A stretch of 8,011 bases of DNA from Chloroflexota bacterium. Lineage in GTDB: Bacteria; Chloroflexota; Dehalococcoidia; GIF9; UBA5629. Below are positions 1 to 7,439 of the stretch, one piece after another. Within the stretch, counting starts at the first letter, position 1. Every line of letters starts with the position of its first letter. The notes below the pieces were generated by a model that saw nothing but the letters and a program-made list of their open reading frames with translations, was not told where the DNA came from and ran no database searches. The stretch spans positions 1-8,011 of the forward strand of contig JAPLHL010000414.1 of the NCBI GenBank assembly GCA_026389655.1. The letters run 5' to 3'. A program made the position numbers and the translations under genes.

Positions 1-1037
1 CTGCATTTGGTAGTGTAGATACCCCTAACATGAGCCGCTGGGTTACGTTTGCGGCCGGGCTGCCCAAAGAAACAACGTCGCACTTTCTCGAGATGCAATG
101 CGGTTCATCTATTGACACTATTAACCATGCTGCATGGAAAATCCTGGCCAACCAGGCGGATGTTATTATAGCAGGCGGCGCGGATTCCCATAGCAATATG
201 TTTTTCAAGTTTTCCTCGACCACACCGCCGTATAAACAGATCCCCCCGATGCCCGTCATGCCTCAATTGTCCCCGAATCCGGAAGACGCCGTCGGCATGG
301 GTATGACGGCCGAGAACCTGGCGACCATGTATAGCATTCCGCGGGAAGCTTCCGACGAGTTTGCTTACCAGAGCCAGATGAGAGCAAAAATGGCCATGGA
401 CAACGATTATTTCAAAGATGAGATAGTCCCGGTGGTCATCCCGGGCGGCAAGAAGGGCCCCGATATCGTATTCAATAAAGATGAGCATCCTCGTCCTGAG
501 ACCACCCTGGAAGGTTTGGCCAAGCTTCCCCCCGCGTTTAAAAAGGACGGTCAGGTAACCGCGGGTAATGCCTCCGGTATGAATGATGGTGCATCTTTCG
601 TCCTGATGATGAGCGCTGATAAAGCCAAGGAACTGGGGTACAAACCGATGGCAAAATGGATTACGGGTGCAGATTACGGCTGCGACGCGAAGATCATGGG
701 CATTGGCCCTGCCTATGCTATACCCATAGCCATGAAACGGTCTGGACTGAAGATTGCTGATTTCGATCACATGGAATGCAATGAGGCCTTTGCTGTGCAA
801 AACCTGGCAGTTATAAAGGAACTTGAAAAGCAAACAGGTGAAAAAGTCGACCGCAAAAAGTGGAACCCGATGGGCGGTGCAGTTGCCTACGGACATCCCA
901 ACGGCGCTTCCGGTGCAAGGCTTTGCATGTTCACAATGCGTGGATTGATCCGCACAGGTGGGAAATATGGTATGTTCAGCACCTGTGTCGGCGGCGGTAT
1001 GGGAATCTGCGCGATCATAGAGAACCTGCAAAAATAG
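1..1037 (+). CDS. Thiolase family protein (acetyl-CoA acetyltransferase / 3-ketoacyl-CoA thiolase), 5' partial
   Basis: Thiolase, expected to catalyse CoA-dependent cleavage of a 3-ketoacyl-CoA or the reverse condensation of two acyl-CoAs in the cytoplasm. The reading frame is open to the left edge (first full codon at 3). The ATG at 30 is an internal Met: residues before it continue the family pattern, and roughly 50-60 N-terminal residues are missing. All catalytic elements are visible: nucleophilic Cys in MQCGSS (codon 99-101), NEAF (780-791), the GHP histidine (codon 894-896), and the C-terminal CVGGG cysteine (codon 984-986). Variations from the common pattern are GHPN in place of GHPL, NPMGG in place of NxNGG, and a proline-rich loop (TTPPYKQIPPMPVMPQ, about 222-269). 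The protein ends naturally shortly after GICAII. It is a divergent paralogue of the downstream thiolase. The family is certain; substrate chain length and direction cannot be read from the sequence. Confidence 0.93.
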   Translation, partial: AFGSVDTPNMSRWVTFAAGLPKETTSHFLEMQCGSSIDTINHAAWKILANQADVIIAGGADSHSNMFFKFSSTTPPYKQIPPMPVMPQLSPNPEDAVGMGMTAENLATMYSIPREASDEFAYQSQMRAKMAMDNDYFKDEIVPVVIPGGKKGPDIVFNKDEHPRPETTLEGLAKLPPAFKKDGQVTAGNASGMNDGASFVLMMSADKAKELGYKPMAKWITGADYGCDAKIMGIGPAYAIPIAMKRSGLKIADFDHMECNEAFAVQNLAVIKELEKQTGEKVDRKKWNPMGGAVAYGHPNGASGARLCMFTMRGLIRTGGKYGMFSTCVGGGMGICAIIENLQK

Positions 1038-1081
1038 CCTTGAGCGAGGGCATCGCTGCTGTTATCAAGGCTGAATATTAA
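1038..1081 (+). pseudogene. Out-of-frame relic of a thiolase C-terminus
   Basis: Directly after the stop of the first thiolase, and in a different frame, codons 1049-1078 read GIAAVIKAEY followed by TAA at 1079-1081. This closely matches the last residues of the second thiolase, GIGAIIKAE (2418-2444). At DNA level 22 of 27 bases agree, including a 13-base identical run (1062-1074 against 2431-2443). The first thiolase already has its own equivalent segment (GICAII, 1002-1019), so this is a second, orphan tail. The simplest reading is that another thiolase copy once stood here and was mostly deleted, or that unequal recombination between paralogues left the tail. It has no start codon or ribosome binding site of its own and should not be translated. 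Confidence 0.6.
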
Positions 1082-1102
1082 GTCTAATTACTAGTTTACA
1101 TA

Positions 1103-1137
1103 AAGAGGGGCGGCTTTTTAAGCCGCCCCTCTTTTTT
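1103..1137 (+). terminator. Rho-independent terminator of first thiolase
   Basis: A perfect 14-bp inverted repeat (1103-1116 pairs with 1120-1133) with a GC-rich core and a 3-base loop of T. It runs directly into a T tract ending at 1137. It lies 65 bases after the first thiolase stop and isolates that gene from the next thiolase. Confidence 0.93.
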
Positions 1138-1196
1138 ATATATCAAAATCATCCTTTTTTAGAACGTACGACCTATTAATATATTTGCTGGCCTCT

Positions 1197-1225
1197 TTGT
1201 CATGACCCTTTTATCGGTGTAAAAT
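1197..1225 (+). promoter_or_regulatory. Putative sigma-70-type promoter for second thiolase
   Basis: TTGTCA at 1197-1202 and TAAAAT at 1220-1225 each match the housekeeping consensus at five of six positions and are separated by exactly 17 bases. Transcription would start near 1232, giving a leader of about 25 bases before the ATG at 1257. The site lies in the only non-coding gap between the upstream terminator and the second thiolase. The rest of the gap (1138-1256) is AT-rich and shows no other clear element. No operator palindrome was recognised. Confidence 0.6.
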
Positions 1226-1244
1226 TACGCGAAAATATTAATTG

Positions 1245-1249
1245 AGGAG
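1245..1249 (+). promoter_or_regulatory. Ribosome binding site deciding the thiolase start
   Basis: AGGAG seven bases before the ATG at 1257. An in-frame TTG at 1242 would place the start upstream of this site and add five residues outside the family pattern, so ATG 1257 is preferred. Confidence 0.8.
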
Positions 1250-1256
1250 AGGTGCC

Positions 1257-2447
1257 ATGAGATCTATACAAGATGTTGTGATCATTGACTATTTACGCTC
1301 CCCGTTTTCAAGGTCCAATCCCAAATCCCCCGAGAAAGATTTACTTAATGGCTATACTATGCCTGAAGTCCTGGGTATGCTCTGGAAAGAGATCATCAAG
1401 AGAAATAAGCTCGATGCCAAGGTTATTGATGAAGCCATTACAGGCACGGCCAACCCGGTACTTGAAAACTTCACTTTTGGCGGCAAATTCCCGGCGTTTC
1501 TGGGTGATTTGCCGTTTGAAGTCGCCAGTCACCAGACTGATATGCAGTGCGGTTCAGCCTTCTGCGGATTGCGGTCGGCTGTAATGAGCATTGCCGTCGG
1601 TTTTGCAGATGTGGCGCTGGCGGGTGGTGTTGAGCATATGACCCACATTCCCATGGGTGGTGGCGGTGCCATCAAGTTCCCCGAAAAGCTGATGACAGAT
1701 CCTCAATATAAAAAAGTCGACTTGATGTTCTCGATTAACATGGGATTCACAGCGCAGAAGCTGCAGGAATTGGCCGGCATTAGCCGGGAAGCGATGGACA
1801 AGTTAGCCGCAAGGTCCCACCAGCTCACAGCCAAGTCAAGGGACTGGCTCAAGCAGGAAATGCTGCCTTTGGAAATTACTCTGGCCGACGGCACCAAACA
1901 GATATTTGATTACGATGCGGCCTGTAGGCCTGATACAACTTATGAAATACTGGCGGCCTTGAAACCTGCGTATAAACCGGATGGCACGATCACGGCTGGC
2001 AACGCCTCTCCGCTCAATGCTGGCGCAACGGCCATGCTCATTATGTCCAGGGAGAAGGCTAAAAAGTTGGGATATAAACCAATCGCCAGTTTCGTCTCAT
2101 TCGGCGTTGCCGGTGTTGACCCCACTATTATGGGCGCTGGCCCGGTTCCTGCTGTCAAGAAAGCATTGGAGTATGCCAAGATGCAGGCCAAAGATATCGA
2201 CTACTGGGAGATCAACGAGGCCTTTGCCATCGTTCCTCTCTATGCGATGAAGGAATTCAATATCCCTGAGGAAAAAGTCAATATCCACGGCGGCGCTATG
2301 GCCATAGGTCACCCGCTGGGCGCCAGTGGCATAAGGCTTGTCGGCACCCTTGCCAGGATACTTCATGAAAAGAAGGCTAAATACGGTTGTGCCTCGATGT
2401 GTATTGGTGGTGGACAGGGTATCGGCGCTATTATCAAGGCTGAGTAG
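1257..2447 (+). CDS. 3-ketoacyl-CoA thiolase / acetyl-CoA acetyltransferase
   Basis: Complete thiolase of 396 residues, the usual length for the family, beginning MRSIQDVVIIDYLRSPFSR. It should cleave 3-ketoacyl-CoA with CoA to acetyl-CoA and a shortened acyl-CoA (beta-oxidation) or run the reverse condensation; it is cytoplasmic. The acylated nucleophile is Cys98 in DMQCGSAF. The other catalytic elements are NEAF at 320-323, His352 in GHPLGASG, and Cys382 in CIGGGQG, all canonical. GGVEHMTHIPMG (123-134) resembles the FadA-like loop. The start is chosen from the AGGAG site and family length. It has its own promoter (1197-1225) and shares a convergent terminator with cimA. Whether it is a degradative or biosynthetic thiolase cannot be decided here; no acyl-CoA dehydrogenase, hydratase or dehydrogenase partner is in the window. 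Confidence 0.95.
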   Translation: MRSIQDVVIIDYLRSPFSRSNPKSPEKDLLNGYTMPEVLGMLWKEIIKRNKLDAKVIDEAITGTANPVLENFTFGGKFPAFLGDLPFEVASHQTDMQCGSAFCGLRSAVMSIAVGFADVALAGGVEHMTHIPMGGGGAIKFPEKLMTDPQYKKVDLMFSINMGFTAQKLQELAGISREAMDKLAARSHQLTAKSRDWLKQEMLPLEITLADGTKQIFDYDAACRPDTTYEILAALKPAYKPDGTITAGNASPLNAGATAMLIMSREKAKKLGYKPIASFVSFGVAGVDPTIMGAGPVPAVKKALEYAKMQAKDIDYWEINEAFAIVPLYAMKEFNIPEEKVNIHGGAMAIGHPLGASGIRLVGTLARILHEKKAKYGCASMCIGGGQGIGAIIKAE

Positions 2448-2476
2448 CCTGTTACTAACTTCAATAAAAGAATAAT

Positions 2477-2514
2477 AAACAGGGCGTCCCGGTGATCGCC
2501 GGGACGCCCTGTTT
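2477..2514. terminator. Convergent, probably bidirectional hairpin terminator
   Basis: A perfect 16-bp inverted repeat (2477-2492 with 2499-2514) around the loop TGATCG, placed between the stop of the second thiolase (2447) and the stop of cimA on the other strand (2541). On the + strand it is followed by a broken T tract (GTTTCTATTT). On the - strand it is followed by ATTATTCTTTTA. Neither tract is perfect, but position and stability suggest it serves both transcripts. Confidence 0.85.
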
Positions 2515-2540
2515 CTATTTCAATTCGTCTTTAGCGCTGT

Positions 2541-4142
2541 CTATTTTCTATGCTTTTTATCGATCTTCAGCAGGAAGTATTCCATGGCATCGTAAAGCGC
2601 CAGCCAGCTGGACTCGATGATATTGGTAGAGCTTCCCACTGTCCTCCACTGCACTTTGCTGTTGCCTGATTCAATCGAAACGCGCACCAGTGAGCCTGTG
2701 CCGCTGTTGCCCTCGAGTATACGCACTTTATAGTCAAGCAGATCCACTTTTGCCAGCCCGGGGTAAAATTCCAGCAGCGCTTTCCTCAATGCGCGGTCCA
2801 GGGCATTGACCGGGCCGTTTCCCTCGGAGGCGGTATGCATCAGTTTGTCGTCGACCTTTACCTTGATCGTGGCTTCAGCCAGGAACTGCGCTCCGATATC
2901 GTAGGCTGCCGGCAGTCTCCTGTGCCTTTCTATCACCACCATATAGTCCACCAGGGTAAAGGGTGGTTTGTAACCCGGCATAGACCTCAAGAGCAGCATC
3001 TCGAATGATGCGTCGGCATCTTCATACAGGAATCCCCGGTTCTCCAGCTGCTTTATTTGTTCCAGAATCTGGCGCGCTTCCTTCCCATGCGGATGCAGCG
3101 GTATCCCCAGCTCTTTGGCCTTAAAAATAATATTGCTCTTTCCTGAAAGCTCGGAGACGACCACCTTCGGATTATTTCCCACCGATTTTGGGTCGATATG
3201 CTGATAGCTTTCACGCCACTTTGAAATGGCAGATACATGCAGGCCGGCCTTATGCAGGAAAGCATTGCTTCCTACGTAAGGTAAATTCGATATAGGTGGC
3301 AGGTTTGCTACCTCGGCCACTAGATGCGAGATATCGGAGATACGGGACAACTGTGCGGTTGTGATGCATTTAATTCCCATCTTTAGCTGCAGGGCTGGAA
3401 TGATCGAACACAGGTTGGCATTACCGCAGCGCTCCCCGTACCCGTTCATTGTCCCCTCAACATGGGTAACCCCATTTTCAACGGCGGCCAGGGTAACTGC
3501 AACAGCCATTTCACTATCGTTATGAGCATGGATGCCCAGTGGGCTTCTCACTTTTTTACCTATCGTTGAGATTATGGATGCTGCTTCAGAAGGAAGCGTT
3601 CCGCCGTTTGTATCGCAGAGCACCAGGCAATCAGCTCCTCCCTTGCTTGCTGCCAGCAGGGCATTAATTGCATATTTTGGGTTGGACTTGAATCCGTCAA
3701 AGAAATGCTCGGCATCGAAAAATACGGTCAATCCCTTTGATTTGAGAAAAGCAATTGACTCGCTGATGACAGCCAGGTTGTTTTCAAGGCTCGTTTCCAG
3801 TACCTGTTTGACCTGCCTGTCCCAGGTCTTCCCCACGATGTTGGCTGCTTTCGCTCCACATTGCACCAGCGTTTTGAGACCGGCATCCTCGTCCACCTTC
3901 ACATCCACTCGCCTGGTGCTTCCGAAGGCGACCACAACGGCGGTCTTCAGTTTTAAATCGCTTGCCCTGGCAAAGAATTCAGTATCCTTCGGGTTGGCCC
4001 CCGGCCAACCGCCCTCGATGTAATCTATTCCCAGGTCATCCAGTTTCTGGGTTATTTTCAGTTTGTCGGAGACCCTGAAAGAGATACCTTCCTGCTGGGC
4101 GCCGTCTCTGAGAGTTGTATCATATAAATATACACGTTTCAT
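2541..4142 (-). CDS. cimA: Citramalate synthase
   Basis: Condenses pyruvate and acetyl-CoA to (R)-citramalate, the first step of the threonine-independent route to 2-oxobutyrate and isoleucine. It has 533 residues, typical of the long citramalate synthase group. A DRE-TIM metallolyase barrel opens with DTTLRDGAQQEG (8-19) carrying the catalytic Arg12 and metal ligand Asp13. The other metal ligands are in HAHND (His205, His207), and GERCGNAN (236-243) closes the active site. The C-terminal part (about 395-530, with GNGPVNALD at 441-449) is a LeuA-type regulatory dimerisation domain, the expected site of feedback inhibition. IEGGWPGANPKD (42-53) favours citramalate synthase over isopropylmalate or homocitrate synthase. 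It starts 12 bases after leuB with an ATG and no clear Shine-Dalgarno sequence, suggesting translational coupling. It is last in the operon, before the hairpin at 2477-2514. Substrate assignment is by family resemblance. Confidence 0.93.
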   Translation of the reverse strand: MKRVYLYDTTLRDGAQQEGISFRVSDKLKITQKLDDLGIDYIEGGWPGANPKDTEFFARASDLKLKTAVVVAFGSTRRVDVKVDEDAGLKTLVQCGAKAANIVGKTWDRQVKQVLETSLENNLAVISESIAFLKSKGLTVFFDAEHFFDGFKSNPKYAINALLAASKGGADCLVLCDTNGGTLPSEAASIISTIGKKVRSPLGIHAHNDSEMAVAVTLAAVENGVTHVEGTMNGYGERCGNANLCSIIPALQLKMGIKCITTAQLSRISDISHLVAEVANLPPISNLPYVGSNAFLHKAGLHVSAISKWRESYQHIDPKSVGNNPKVVVSELSGKSNIIFKAKELGIPLHPHGKEARQILEQIKQLENRGFLYEDADASFEMLLLRSMPGYKPPFTLVDYMVVIERHRRLPAAYDIGAQFLAEATIKVKVDDKLMHTASEGNGPVNALDRALRKALLEFYPGLAKVDLLDYKVRILEGNSGTGSLVRVSIESGNSKVQWRTVGSSTNIIESSWLALYDAMEYFLLKIDKKHRK

Positions 4143-4154
4143 ATCTGTGGCCGT

Positions 4155-5252
4155 CTAATCCTTAATTCGCTCCGAGATGATTTTTCCCATTTCCGTTGTT
4201 CCAACCTGCTTCGTTCCCTCCGTCATAATGTCCTTCGTACGATATCCTTCATCCAGTGTTTGCAATACTGCCCTCTCCACTGCCATCGCCTCGTTGGGAA
4301 GGCCGAAAGAATAGTTCAGCATCATTGCAATGCTCAGTATCGTGGCTATGGGATTGGCGATGTTCATACCGGCGATGTCCGGCGCACTGCCGTGTATAGG
4401 CTCGTATAAGCCAAAAGCCCGTGAGTTATTGCCTGACGGGATGTCTGCCAGGCTGGCTGAAGGCAGCATACCCATCGAGCCTGCCAGCATGGAGGCTTCA
4501 TCCGTAAGGATGTCACCAAACATATTCTCGGTAACAATAACATCGAAATAGGATGGGTTCTGTATCAGGCGCATAGCGCAGGCGTCCACCAGCATATTGT
4601 CTGTTTTGACCTGCGGGTATTCTGCCGCAATTTCACTTGCTATCTGCCTCCACAGCCGCGACGATTCAAGTACGTTGGCCTTGTCTACCGATGTCAGTTT
4701 CTTGCGCCTGCTCATGGCCAGTTCAAAGCCGACACGGATAATGCGCTCGATCTCTTTTTCGGAATAGGCCATCGTGTCTACGGCGTTGCGTCCGCGGGAA
4801 GTGCGCCATTGCTTTTGGGGTTTTCCGAAATATAGACCCCCCGTCAATTCACGGACAACCATCATATCCACGCTGCGCACTATTTCCGGCTTGAGGCTGG
4901 TTGAGTTCTCCAGCATGTGGAGCATTTTAACCGGCCTGAGATTGGCGAAGAGCTTGAGGTCCTTTCTGATGGCAAGCAGTCCGGCCTCGGGCCTTGTTTT
5001 TGCGTTGGGATTGTCCCATTTCGGCCCGCCCACTGCTCCCAGCATGACAGCGTCGCACTTGCGGCAGTTCTCCAGTGTTTCTTCCGGCAGGGCAGTGCCG
5101 AATTTGTCGATAGATATCCCGCCGATAAACCCCGGTTTATACACAAATTCGTGGCCAAAGTGCTGCCCGACGGTCTCCAGTGCTCTTTGGGCTTCTTTGA
5201 TAACATCCGGGCCGACTCCGTCGCCCGGCAAGACTGCGATCGTAAATTTCAA
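4155..5252 (-). CDS. leuB: 3-isopropylmalate dehydrogenase
   Basis: NAD-dependent oxidative decarboxylation of 3-isopropylmalate to 2-oxoisocaproate, the third leucine-specific step. In this operon it probably also converts 3-methylmalate to 2-oxobutyrate. It has 365 residues, normal for LeuB. Visible active-site residues are Arg96, Arg106 and Arg134 (malate binding), Tyr141 and Lys191 (catalysis), and Asp223, Asp247 and Asp251 (metal). RPEAGLLAIR (87-96) carries the hydrophobic pocket typical of isopropylmalate rather than isocitrate enzymes. HGSAPDIAG (287-295) belongs to the NAD site. The start is TTG at 5252, one base after the leuD stop and eight bases after AGGGAG (5261-5266). It gives the expected N-terminus MKFTIAVLPGDGVGP, and no ATG lies nearby. 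Confidence 0.96.
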   Translation of the reverse strand: MKFTIAVLPGDGVGPDVIKEAQRALETVGQHFGHEFVYKPGFIGGISIDKFGTALPEETLENCRKCDAVMLGAVGGPKWDNPNAKTRPEAGLLAIRKDLKLFANLRPVKMLHMLENSTSLKPEIVRSVDMMVVRELTGGLYFGKPQKQWRTSRGRNAVDTMAYSEKEIERIIRVGFELAMSRRKKLTSVDKANVLESSRLWRQIASEIAAEYPQVKTDNMLVDACAMRLIQNPSYFDVIVTENMFGDILTDEASMLAGSMGMLPSASLADIPSGNNSRAFGLYEPIHGSAPDIAGMNIANPIATILSIAMMLNYSFGLPNEAMAVERAVLQTLDEGYRTKDIMTEGTKQVGTTEMGKIISERIKD

Positions 5253-5253
5253 C

Positions 5254-5754
5254 TTAACGGCTCCCTGCCAGTTTTTTCTTCGTGTACTCTACCAGCCCCC
5301 CGGCATTAACTATCTGCATCATAAACTCCGGGTAAGGCTTTGATGTGAAGCTCTTGCCGTTGGATAAGTTAGTTATTTTACCGGCTGCAAGATCGACCTC
5401 AACCTTATCTCCGGCTTTAATGTTGTCTACCGCTTCTGCGCATTCCAATAGCGGCAGGCCGATATTGATTGCGTTACGGAAGAATATGCGTGCAAAGCTT
5501 TTAGCTATCACGCACGAAATTCCCGACGCTTTGATTGCTACCGGCGCATGCTCTCTGGAAGACCCGCAACCGAAATTTGAATCGGCCGCTATGATATCGC
5601 CTGCTTTGACCTTGCTAACGAAATCGATATCTATATCTTCCATGCAGTGAGCGGCCAGGTCTGCCGGTTCATGCAAGTTCAGGTACCGTGCCGGTATGAT
5701 AGCATCGGTATCTACATTATCACCATATTTAAAAACCGTTCCTTTAAATGTCAT
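5254..5754 (-). CDS. leuD: 3-isopropylmalate dehydratase small subunit
   Basis: Swivelling-domain subunit that pairs with LeuC to isomerise 2-isopropylmalate to 3-isopropylmalate, and likely citramalate to 3-methylmalate. It has 166 residues, the short form found with HacA-type large subunits and shorter than the roughly 200-residue enterobacterial LeuD. Motifs visible are [13 protein letters not shown] (13-25), [10 protein letters not shown] (62-71) and [17 protein letters not shown] (85-101). The substrate-recognition loop after PAR reads YLNL (24-27), the position where homoaconitase-type enzymes differ. Its ATG overlaps the leuC stop by one base (TAATG), and a GAGGA Shine-Dalgarno (5764-5768) lies inside leuC nine bases upstream. 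The two subunits are thus translationally coupled, which fits a 1:1 complex. Confidence 0.95.
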   Translation of the reverse strand: MTFKGTVFKYGDNVDTDAIIPARYLNLHEPADLAAHCMEDIDIDFVSKVKAGDIIAADSNFGCGSSREHAPVAIKASGISCVIAKSFARIFFRNAINIGLPLLECAEAVDNIKAGDKVEVDLAAGKITNLSNGKSFTSKPYPEFMMQIVNAGGLVEYTKKKLAGSR

Positions 5755-7007
5755 TATGCCACTTCCTCAGGATTTGCTATTCTGCCAAAAATTGCGCTGG
5801 CCGCTGCCACGGCGGGATTGGCAAGGTAGATTTCCGACTTGGTGTGTCCCATCCTGCCGACGAAATTACGGTTCGTAGTGGAAACGCATTTTTCACCCGC
5901 TGCCAGTACGCCCATATGTCCGCCCAGGCACGGTCCGCAGGTAGGCGTGCTCACGGCGGCGCCGGCCTTAATAAAGGTCTCGATCAAGCCTTCCTTCATG
6001 GCATCCAGGTAAATTCTCTGCGATCCGGGCAATATGATGCACCTTAATCGGCTGTCCACTTTCCTGCCCTTGAGTATTCGTGCAGCTAATCGCAAGTCTT
6101 CCATCCTGCCGTTCGTGCAGCTTCCTATCACAACCTGGTCGATTACTACATTCCCCACCTGGCTTATCGGTTTAGCGTTTGAAGGCAGGTGAGGGAATGC
6201 TACCTGGGGCTCGATCGTAGAAGCATCGTACTCGATTACCTGTGAATAAGCCGCATTCGGATCTGAGCGGTACTCCGTATATTTGCGGGAGGTCCTGCCT
6301 TTCAAATAATCGCGTGTTTTCTTATCGGCATGGAAAATGCCTGCCTTTGCCCCTGCCTCAATGGCCATGTTAGACATCGTAAAGCGTCCGTCCATTGAAA
6401 GGGAATCTATGGCCTCGCCGTGGAATTCCATGGCCGAGTAAAGTGCGCCGTCAACTCCGATTTTCCCGATGATATACAGGATCAGGTCTTTGCCTCCCAC
6501 CCATTTCCTCAGCTTGCCCTTAAACACGAATTTAATAGTTGTGGGGACTTTCATCCATATCTCGCCGGTAGCCATTGCTACGGCTATGTCTGTAGAACCC
6601 ATACCGGTGGCAAAAGCGCCCAGCGCTCCGTAGGTGCACGTATGAGAGTCGGCTCCTACTATCACCTCGCCTGGCAGCACCAGTCCCTTCTCCGGAAGGA
6701 TCACGTGTTCGATGCCCATCTGGCCCACTTCGAAATAGACCAGGTCATGCTTGTGTGCGAAATCACGGATCATCTTGGCTATCTCGGCCGATTGTATGTC
6801 CTTATTGGGGCAGAAATGGTCCGGCACCATGACGATCTTCTTGGGATCGAACACATTTGAAACGCCCAGGCGGTTGAATTCCTTGATTGCAATGGGCGCA
6901 GTGATATCGTTGGAGAGTACAAAATCAGTCTTAACGCTGATAAATTCTCCTGGGCTGACTTTATCTTTGCCGCAGTGGGCGGCCAGTATTTTCTCTGCCA
7001 GTGTCAA
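5754..7007 (-). CDS. leuC: 3-isopropylmalate dehydratase large subunit (HacA/LeuC2 type)
   Basis: Aconitase-family iron-sulfur subunit of isopropylmalate isomerase; with LeuD it acts on 2-isopropylmalate and probably citramalate. It has 417 residues, matching the short LeuC/HacA type. The [4Fe-4S] ligands are Cys297 (GSCTNGR) and Cys357/Cys360 (TCGPCLGG). GADSHTC (118-124) and RNFVGRMG (380-387) are family substrate- and cluster-binding motifs. The start is TTG at 7007, nine bases after AGGAG (7017-7021), giving [13 protein letters not shown], the normal N-terminus. It follows the MgtC-family gene by 24 bases and overlaps leuD by one base. Homoaconitase or dimethylmalate dehydratase are sequence-level alternatives, but leuA, leuB and leuD alongside favour the leucine role. 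Confidence 0.95.
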   Translation of the reverse strand: MTLAEKILAAHCGKDKVSPGEFISVKTDFVLSNDITAPIAIKEFNRLGVSNVFDPKKIVMVPDHFCPNKDIQSAEIAKMIRDFAHKHDLVYFEVGQMGIEHVILPEKGLVLPGEVIVGADSHTCTYGALGAFATGMGSTDIAVAMATGEIWMKVPTTIKFVFKGKLRKWVGGKDLILYIIGKIGVDGALYSAMEFHGEAIDSLSMDGRFTMSNMAIEAGAKAGIFHADKKTRDYLKGRTSRKYTEYRSDPNAAYSQVIEYDASTIEPQVAFPHLPSNAKPISQVGNVVIDQVVIGSCTNGRMEDLRLAARILKGRKVDSRLRCIILPGSQRIYLDAMKEGLIETFIKAGAAVSTPTCGPCLGGHMGVLAAGEKCVSTTNRNFVGRMGHTKSEIYLANPAVAAASAIFGRIANPEEVA

Positions 7008-7016
7008 AATAAAACG

Positions 7017-7021
7017 CTCCT
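7017..7021 (-). promoter_or_regulatory. Ribosome binding site for the TTG-started leuC
   Basis: Reads AGGAG on the - strand, nine bases before TTG 7007, in the 24-base gap after the MgtC-family gene. It is the main reason to accept a TTG start for leuC, together with the match to the usual LeuC N-terminus. Confidence 0.7.
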
Positions 7022-7031
7022 GTTATTAAAT

Positions 7032-7439
7032 TTACCCTTTGACCCTCGGGATAAGCAGTATGATCAAGGTCAAAATGGCCACTACGGTCGCGATAATATA
7101 CATGCCTGCGCCTGCAGCGATACCTATGGCCGCAGAGACCCAGATGCTGGCTGCCGTTGTCAGGCCTACAATCGGTGTGTCCCCACGCATCCCGCGAAAT
7201 ATGACCCCGGCTCCCAGGAACCCTACACCTGTAACCACTCCTGCCGCCACTCTGGCCGGGTCGACTGTTCCCGTGAAACCCATGATCGAAACTATCGTGA
7301 ATAATGCCGATCCCAGGCTGATTAATATATGAGTGCGCAGTCCCGCTGGTTTATGTGCCCGTTCTCTCTGGAATCCTATGATAGCTCCCAGAAAAGTTGC
7401 CAGTAGCAGCCGTAAGACGGCTTCGATTTCAGGGTTCAC
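7032..7439 (-). CDS. MgtC/SapB family membrane protein
   Basis: Small integral membrane protein of 135 residues. Four to five hydrophobic segments are visible, at about 6-23, 37-55, 63-82, 90-111 and 113-131. Family signatures are clear: GAIIGFQRER (18-27), AGLRTHILISLGSALF (32-47), the acidic/basic pair in DPARVAAGVVTGVGFLGAG (60-78), and GLTTAASIWVSAAIG (92-106). It covers only the N-terminal membrane domain; the cytoplasmic ACT-like domain of the roughly 230-residue Salmonella MgtC is absent. The start is GTG at 7439, inside the end of leuA (11-base overlap), with AGGTGG (7443-7448) or GGCAGG (7446-7451) as Shine-Dalgarno. It sits between leuA and leuC, so it is co-expressed with leucine synthesis. 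In the family, MgtC modulates ATP synthase or magnesium and acid stress adaptation in some pathogens. Its role here is unknown. Confidence 0.9.
   Translation of the reverse strand: MNPEIEAVLRLLLATFLGAIIGFQRERAHKPAGLRTHILISLGSALFTIVSIMGFTGTVDPARVAAGVVTGVGFLGAGVIFRGMRGDTPIVGLTTAASIWVSAAIGIAAGAGMYIIATVVAILTLIILLIPRVKG

Noticed and set aside
105..1031. Open frame of 308 codons on the - strand opposite the first thiolase
   Set aside because: It lies wholly antisense to a thiolase with all catalytic motifs intact, its translation is rich in His, Arg and Cys without any family motif, and it is best explained as a shadow of codon bias.
860..1081. Reading this 73-codon + frame as a small protein
   Set aside because: Its first part is the alternate frame of the first thiolase; only the last residues resemble a protein, and these are explained as a thiolase-tail relic.
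1030..1081. A frameshift breaking the C-terminus of the first thiolase
   Set aside because: The first thiolase already has a complete ending (CVGGG then GICAII and a few residues), so the out-of-frame tail is an additional copy and not the displaced true end.
1138..1256. Riboswitch or T-box in the gap before the second thiolase
   Set aside because: The predicted leader is only about 25 bases and no conserved aptamer or T-box motif is visible. A leader for the leu operon, where one might be expected, lies outside the window.
3532..4023. Open frame of 163 codons on the + strand opposite cimA
   Set aside because: It is antisense to the conserved CimA barrel, shows no recognisable domain and has no supporting promoter or ribosome binding site.
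6420..6860. Open frame of 146 codons on the + strand opposite leuC
   Set aside because: It is antisense to conserved LeuC sequence including GADSHT, and its translation looks random.
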